DNA from: an uncultured Gemmatimonadota bacterium
Lineage (GTDB): Bacteria > Gemmatimonadota > Gemmatimonadetes > Gemmatimonadales > Gemmatimonadaceae
Assembly (NCBI GenBank): GCA_946478895.1
Contig: CAMLDY010000003.1
Coordinates: 1-64,000, forward strand
Direction: 5' to 3'
Length of the DNA stretch: 64,000 bases
Made by a program: the position numbers and the translations under genes. Each line of letters starts with the position of its first letter. Position 1 is the first letter of the stretch. This document shows, piece after piece, positions 60,803 to 64,000 of this stretch. The notes under the pieces were generated by a model. It was not told where the DNA came from. It ran no database searches and saw only the letters and a program-made list of their open reading frames with translations.

Positions 60803-61980
60803 GCTCGAACGCGCTGGCTACGGACATTAGGCCCAGTGTCCAGGTGACGCGCGTCACCGATGCTGAGGCCGACTCCGTCGCGGAATTCATGCGGCGGGTG
60901 TGGGGTAGCACGGTCACTGGCGAAAGGATTCGCCGCTCACTGCGCGAAGGAGCCCGCACCAATCCGGCGGTGGGTGGAGAGCCCATCCCGTCAGTGGTTT
61001 ACCGTCGCGATGATGAGGCGCTGGGCTATCTCGGCTCGATTCCGGTCCGCTTCTGGAATGGCCGATCCGAGGTTACCGCGCACTGGCTCAAGGGTTTCAT
61101 GGTGCTTCCCGAGCACCAGAACGGTCCGATTGGGTTTGGACTCCTGCGCGAGATGTTGCGACACGTGGACATCGCCGGCACGATGACAGTCGCGCAGCCG
61201 GCCCGCCGATTGTTCCAGGCGGTCGGATTCACCGACTGCGGCGCGCTCCCCAACTACATCGCAGTTTTGCGTGGCGCTCGGATTGCGCAGACCGTTGACG
61301 TTGGTGCGCTCGGCGACGCCGTCCCTTCGGTTGTCCGCCGTGGAGTCATCCTCGCCCGTAAGACGGGAGTTGCTTCGGTCGGAGGAGCCTGCGCTGGAAT
61401 CGCCCGGCGCTCGTTGAATGCGCTGCGCGCGCTGTCGCTTACTGCTTCGGTCGATCTTTCCGGCAGCCTGCCATCGCAGGATGCACTCGATCGTTTGTGG
61501 CTCCGCGCTCGGCAGCGTGTTGCCGCGGGCGCCGTTCGCGATGGACGCTATTTTCATTGGCGCTACGACGCGCGGCGAGGCGGCACCTACGAGGTTGCCG
61601 TGGTGCGAGAGCGCGGCGCGAGCGGGCGACTTGTCGGGGTGGCGGTCGTGCGCCGTTCCGGAGACTCGACGGATCCAAGGCTTAAGGGCCTGCGATTGGC
61701 GACGCTGGCTGACATCCTCTTCGATCCGCGGGACGAGCGGGCGGGAATCGCGGCACTCAAGGGAGCGGAGCGGCTCGCCCGGCGGATGGGCGCCGACGCT
61801 TTGCTCTGCACCACCGCGCATCCCGCGATTACACGCTTGCTGGCGCGCCGCTTCTATGTGAAAACCTCGGGCGGCGTCCATATGATGGTGCGCGAGCCCC
61901 GAGCCGAGCGGCGTCTTTCTACTCGCGTTGAAGACTGGTGGCTGATGCGCGGCGACGCGAACTCTGACGACGCTTTCTAG
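60799..61980 (+). CDS. GNAT-family acyltransferase, EPS unit
   Basis: 393 aa from a GTG that overlaps the stop of the acyltransferase (GTGA). N-terminal GNAT domain (about 15-150) with EALGYLGSIPVRFWNG, TAHWLKGFMVLPEHQNGPIGFGLLRE (acetyl-CoA loop) and RRLFQAVGFTDCG. The C-terminal half carries a second GNAT-like block (RDGRYFHWRYDARRGGTYEV, LAD..FDPRDERAGIAALKGAE) like the protein at 42076. Likely modifies amino sugars; substrate unknown. Confidence 0.75.
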   Translation: MSSNALATDIRPSVQVTRVTDAEADSVAEFMRRVWGSTVTGERIRRSLREGARTNPAVGGEPIPSVVYRRDDEALGYLGSIPVRFWNGRSEVTAHWLKGFMVLPEHQNGPIGFGLLREMLRHVDIAGTMTVAQPARRLFQAVGFTDCGALPNYIAVLRGARIAQTVDVGALGDAVPSVVRRGVILARKTGVASVGGACAGIARRSLNALRALSLTASVDLSGSLPSQDALDRLWLRARQRVAAGAVRDGRYFHWRYDARRGGTYEVAVVRERGASGRLVGVAVVRRSGDSTDPRLKGLRLATLADILFDPRDERAGIAALKGAERLARRMGADALLCTTAHPAITRLLARRFYVKTSGGVHMMVREPRAERRLSTRVEDWWLMRGDANSDDAF

Positions 61981-61981
61981 A

Positions 61982-63031
61982 ATGAACGCCAATCGACGGT
62001 GGGATTTCCCCAACGGAAAGAAGTTCGCGTTCACGATTATCGACGACACCGACGTCGGAACCGTAGATAATCTCAAACCCGTTTACGACCTGCTCCATCA
62101 GCTCGGTCTCCGCACCACCAAGACGGTCTGGCCCGTGGCGTGTCCGGAAGGCAGTCCGGATTTCGAATCGTCCCAAACGCTCGCCGACGACGCCTACCGC
62201 GCGTTCGCGATCGAGCTCCAGAAGCGTGGCTTCGAGCTCACCTGGCATGGCGCAACGATGGAAGCGAGTGAGCGTCCGCGCACCGTCACCGCCCTGGAGC
62301 GATTCAGACAGATTTTCGGCGACTACCCGCGCATTCACCTGAACCACGCCCTCAACCGGGAGAACGTCTACTGGGGCGTCAATCGTCTCGATTCCGCGCT
62401 CCTTCGAAACGCGGTACGAAGATTGGCGCACTGGGACCCCGACTATTTCGTCGGCGAGCGCGAAGGCTCCGCGTACTGGTGGGGTGATCTGTGCGCCAGA
62501 CACGTGATGTACGGCCGGAATCTGACCACCAACAAGCTCAACACCGCGCAGTTCAATCCATCGATGCCGTATCACGACCCACAACGGCCACTCGTGCCGT
62601 GGTGGTTCTCCTCATCGGACGCCGAGTCGGTCGAGGAGTTCAACGAGCTGCTGGATCCCGCTCATCAGGCGCAGCTGGAACGCGACGGCGGCTTCTGCAT
62701 CATCGCAACTCACTTTGGCAAGGACTTCGCGCGCGACGGTAAAGTGAACCCGATCACTCGCGCTCGCCTCGAGGAGCTGGCCTCGCGTCCCGGCTGGTTC
62801 CCGCCGGCAGGGGAGCTTCTCGACTGGCTGCGGCAAAAGCGAACGGCGACTTCCGCGCAGGCAACACTACCCCGCTACGAATGGAGTCGCATGCAGTGGC
62901 AGTTCGTGTGGGATCTGGGCGTGCGCAAGATAAAGCAGCGCAGACACGCTTCCTACGGCACGTCGTGGTCCCGGTTCGACCCACCGGGGTTCACTGAAAT
63001 CAGTTCCTCAGAATCCTTTTTACCAGTATGA
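61982..63031 (+). CDS. NodB-fold protein, divergent polysaccharide deacetylase
   Basis: 349 aa. KKFAFTIIDDTDVGTVDNLK gives a metal-binding DDTD pattern, LRTTKTVWPVACPEG follows, then FELTWHGATMEASER (His) and YPRIHLNHALNRENVYWG. Strand order and motif positions fit the NodB/polysaccharide-deacetylase barrel, but the HxxxH pair is altered, so activity is not sure. It starts two bases after the GNAT gene and overlaps the acyl carrier protein start (ATGA). It may act on EPS or as a lyase-like isomerase. Confidence 0.72.
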   Translation: MNANRRWDFPNGKKFAFTIIDDTDVGTVDNLKPVYDLLHQLGLRTTKTVWPVACPEGSPDFESSQTLADDAYRAFAIELQKRGFELTWHGATMEASERPRTVTALERFRQIFGDYPRIHLNHALNRENVYWGVNRLDSALLRNAVRRLAHWDPDYFVGEREGSAYWWGDLCARHVMYGRNLTTNKLNTAQFNPSMPYHDPQRPLVPWWFSSSDAESVEEFNELLDPAHQAQLERDGGFCIIATHFGKDFARDGKVNPITRARLEELASRPGWFPPAGELLDWLRQKRTATSAQATLPRYEWSRMQWQFVWDLGVRKIKQRRHASYGTSWSRFDPPGFTEISSSESFLPV

Positions 63032-63267
63032 ACATTCAAACCTCAGACCGACTTCAGGACATATTTCGCGCCGTGTTCGAGCTCAAGCCCGACCACGATG
63101 TGACGACCCTCGACCGAACCAATAGTCCGCGCTGGGATTCTCTCGATCACGTCTCGCTGGTGGCCGCCATTGAAAGCGAATTCGGCGTCAGCCTCGACGC
63201 CGCCGACCAGCTTAGAATGGCGGGATATGCGGCGACGGCGCAGCTACTCGAGGAGAAGGGCTTGTGA
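63028..63267 (+). CDS. Acyl carrier protein (second copy)
   Basis: 79 aa. Carrier fold with Ser38 in SPRWDSLDHVSLVAAIESEFGV, the phosphopantetheine site. It is followed at 63290 by an FkbH-like protein, the classic pairing in which FkbH loads a glyceryl group from 1,3-bisphosphoglycerate onto the carrier. The ATG overlaps the stop of the upstream gene. Confidence 0.92.
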   Translation: MNIQTSDRLQDIFRAVFELKPDHDVTTLDRTNSPRWDSLDHVSLVAAIESEFGVSLDAADQLRMAGYAATAQLLEEKGL

Positions 63268-63289
63268 CCGCTGACGCCGGATTGTTGTC

Positions 63290-64000
63290 ATGAACTTTCT
63301 CGAGGCGCACAAGACTCTGACCGCCTTCGGGGGCGGGCCCCGGCTGGATTTCCTGCTCGCTACCTCCGCAGCTGTCGACAAGCTCGACGTATTTCTGCGC
63401 GCGGCTGCGGCAAAAAAGGGTCGGGCGGCCCACGTTCGAACGCTCCCGTTCAACACGCTGGGTCAGGCCCTGTTGTCGGCAGCGACCCCGGGCGAGCAGG
63501 AAGTCATTTTCCTGTTCCCGTGGGACTTCGTGCCCGAGGCTGACTGGCGCTCTGGAGTACCTTCACGTGGCGCCGACGTCACTACGGTGCGCGATCGCGC
63601 ACGCGTACTCGCCGAGCGGCTGCGGATGCGTCCGAGCGCGCGCTTCTTCTATGTGCCAGCGCCGCTGCCGCCACTCTTCGCAGATTCGGCGTCAAACGAT
63701 GATCTGCGGCTCTGGCTGACCGACGTCGCCGCGTCTCTGGGTGCGCGGATGCTGGCGCCTGAAGTCTTCTCGCTCGGAAGCTACCTGTCGACCGGCACTC
63801 CATTCGCCGGAAGTCGCCTCGGCGAAATCGCCACGGCTGCCGTCGACTGCGTCCTTCAGGATTCGCGGGAGACTGCCAAAGTTCTGGTCACCGATCTCGA
63901 CAACGTTCTATGGCACGGTGTGATCGGAGAAGACGGCATCGAGGGTATCCGCTTCGGCTCAGAGGGAGTTGGCTACAAACATTTTCTCTATCAGACGCTT
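63290..64000 (+). CDS. FkbH-like HAD-IIIC protein, 5' part only
   Basis: 237 codons, cut by the window end. The first 195 residues form an N-terminal helical/flavodoxin-like part (TLPFNTLGQALLSA, VIFLFPWDFVPEADWRSG). The HAD-IIIC catalytic motif TDLDNVLWHGVIGEDG lies at about residues 201-216 (two catalytic Asp in DLDN). FkbH proteins dephosphorylate and transfer a glyceryl unit to an acyl carrier protein; ACP lies directly upstream. Probably supplies glyceryl or a related C3 group for EPS decoration. 22 bases after the ACP stop. Confidence 0.85.
   Translation, partial: MNFLEAHKTLTAFGGGPRLDFLLATSAAVDKLDVFLRAAAAKKGRAAHVRTLPFNTLGQALLSAATPGEQEVIFLFPWDFVPEADWRSGVPSRGADVTTVRDRARVLAERLRMRPSARFFYVPAPLPPLFADSASNDDLRLWLTDVAASLGARMLAPEVFSLGSYLSTGTPFAGSRLGEIATAAVDCVLQDSRETAKVLVTDLDNVLWHGVIGEDGIEGIRFGSEGVGYKHFLYQTL

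Noticed and set aside
15901..63290. Exosortase or PEP-CTERM proteins
   Set aside because: No protein in this part shows the multi-helix exosortase with Cys-Arg-His, and no C-terminus ends in a PEP motif, helix and basic tail.

Overview
The window reads as a GC-rich bacterial chromosome. The alanine- and proline-rich TonB-like proteins, the ExbB/ExbD operon, the duplicated minor-pilin operons and the large exopolysaccharide (EPS) locus suggest Gemmatimonadota. That placement is an inference from protein style; no rRNA or other phylogenetic marker is present. I saw no tRNA, rRNA, insertion sequence, prophage or CRISPR array.

Layout. 1-3420 (minus strand): a TonB/ExbB/ExbD/ExbD energy-transduction operon, a second TonB-like gene and a third TonB-like gene cut by the window edge. 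3548-5703: an OmpR-type two-component pair. 5809-12148: two minor type IV pilin operons of the same gene order (FimT, PilV, PilW, PilX), the upstream one with an extra prepilin. 12308-13721: a peroxiredoxin, a TrxC-like thioredoxin and a single-domain receiver. 14141-15718: an NtrC-family, sigma-54-dependent activator. 15971-64000: an EPS locus running past the window end.

The EPS locus contains a Wzz/BY-kinase, a Wza-type export protein, an initiating sugar transferase, about eight glycosyltransferases, a Wzx flippase, a Wzy/WaaL-type membrane polymerase or ligase, two asparagine-synthase-like amidotransferases, a NadE homologue, an AMP-forming acyl ligase, two acyl carrier proteins, an FkbH-like HAD protein, four NodB-type deacetylases, FemAB/GNAT proteins, two tandem membrane acyltransferases, a WecB epimerase, a tyrosine phosphatase and a toroid-formyltransferase fusion. 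The FemAB protein, one deacetylase, the AMP ligase and the amidotransferases resemble the EPS genes that accompany exosortase/PEP-CTERM systems, but no exosortase is in view.

The main find is regulatory. An 18-bp dyad, TGTTGC-N6-GCAACA, occurs in intergenic DNA ahead of the activator gene and ahead of five EPS transcription units, with a sixth weaker copy. At every one of these units except the activator gene, a sequence with sigma-54 (-24/-12) geometry lies 50-170 bp from the dyad, on the correct strand, before the first gene. I infer one sigma-54 regulon run by the activator at 14141. A cyclic-di-GMP-I riboswitch precedes the Ig-repeat lipoprotein at 28002, so c-di-GMP probably feeds into the same surface programme. 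The two best-organised units are a gap-free minus-strand run of eleven genes from 51404 to 38752 and a plus-strand run from 58350 past the window end.
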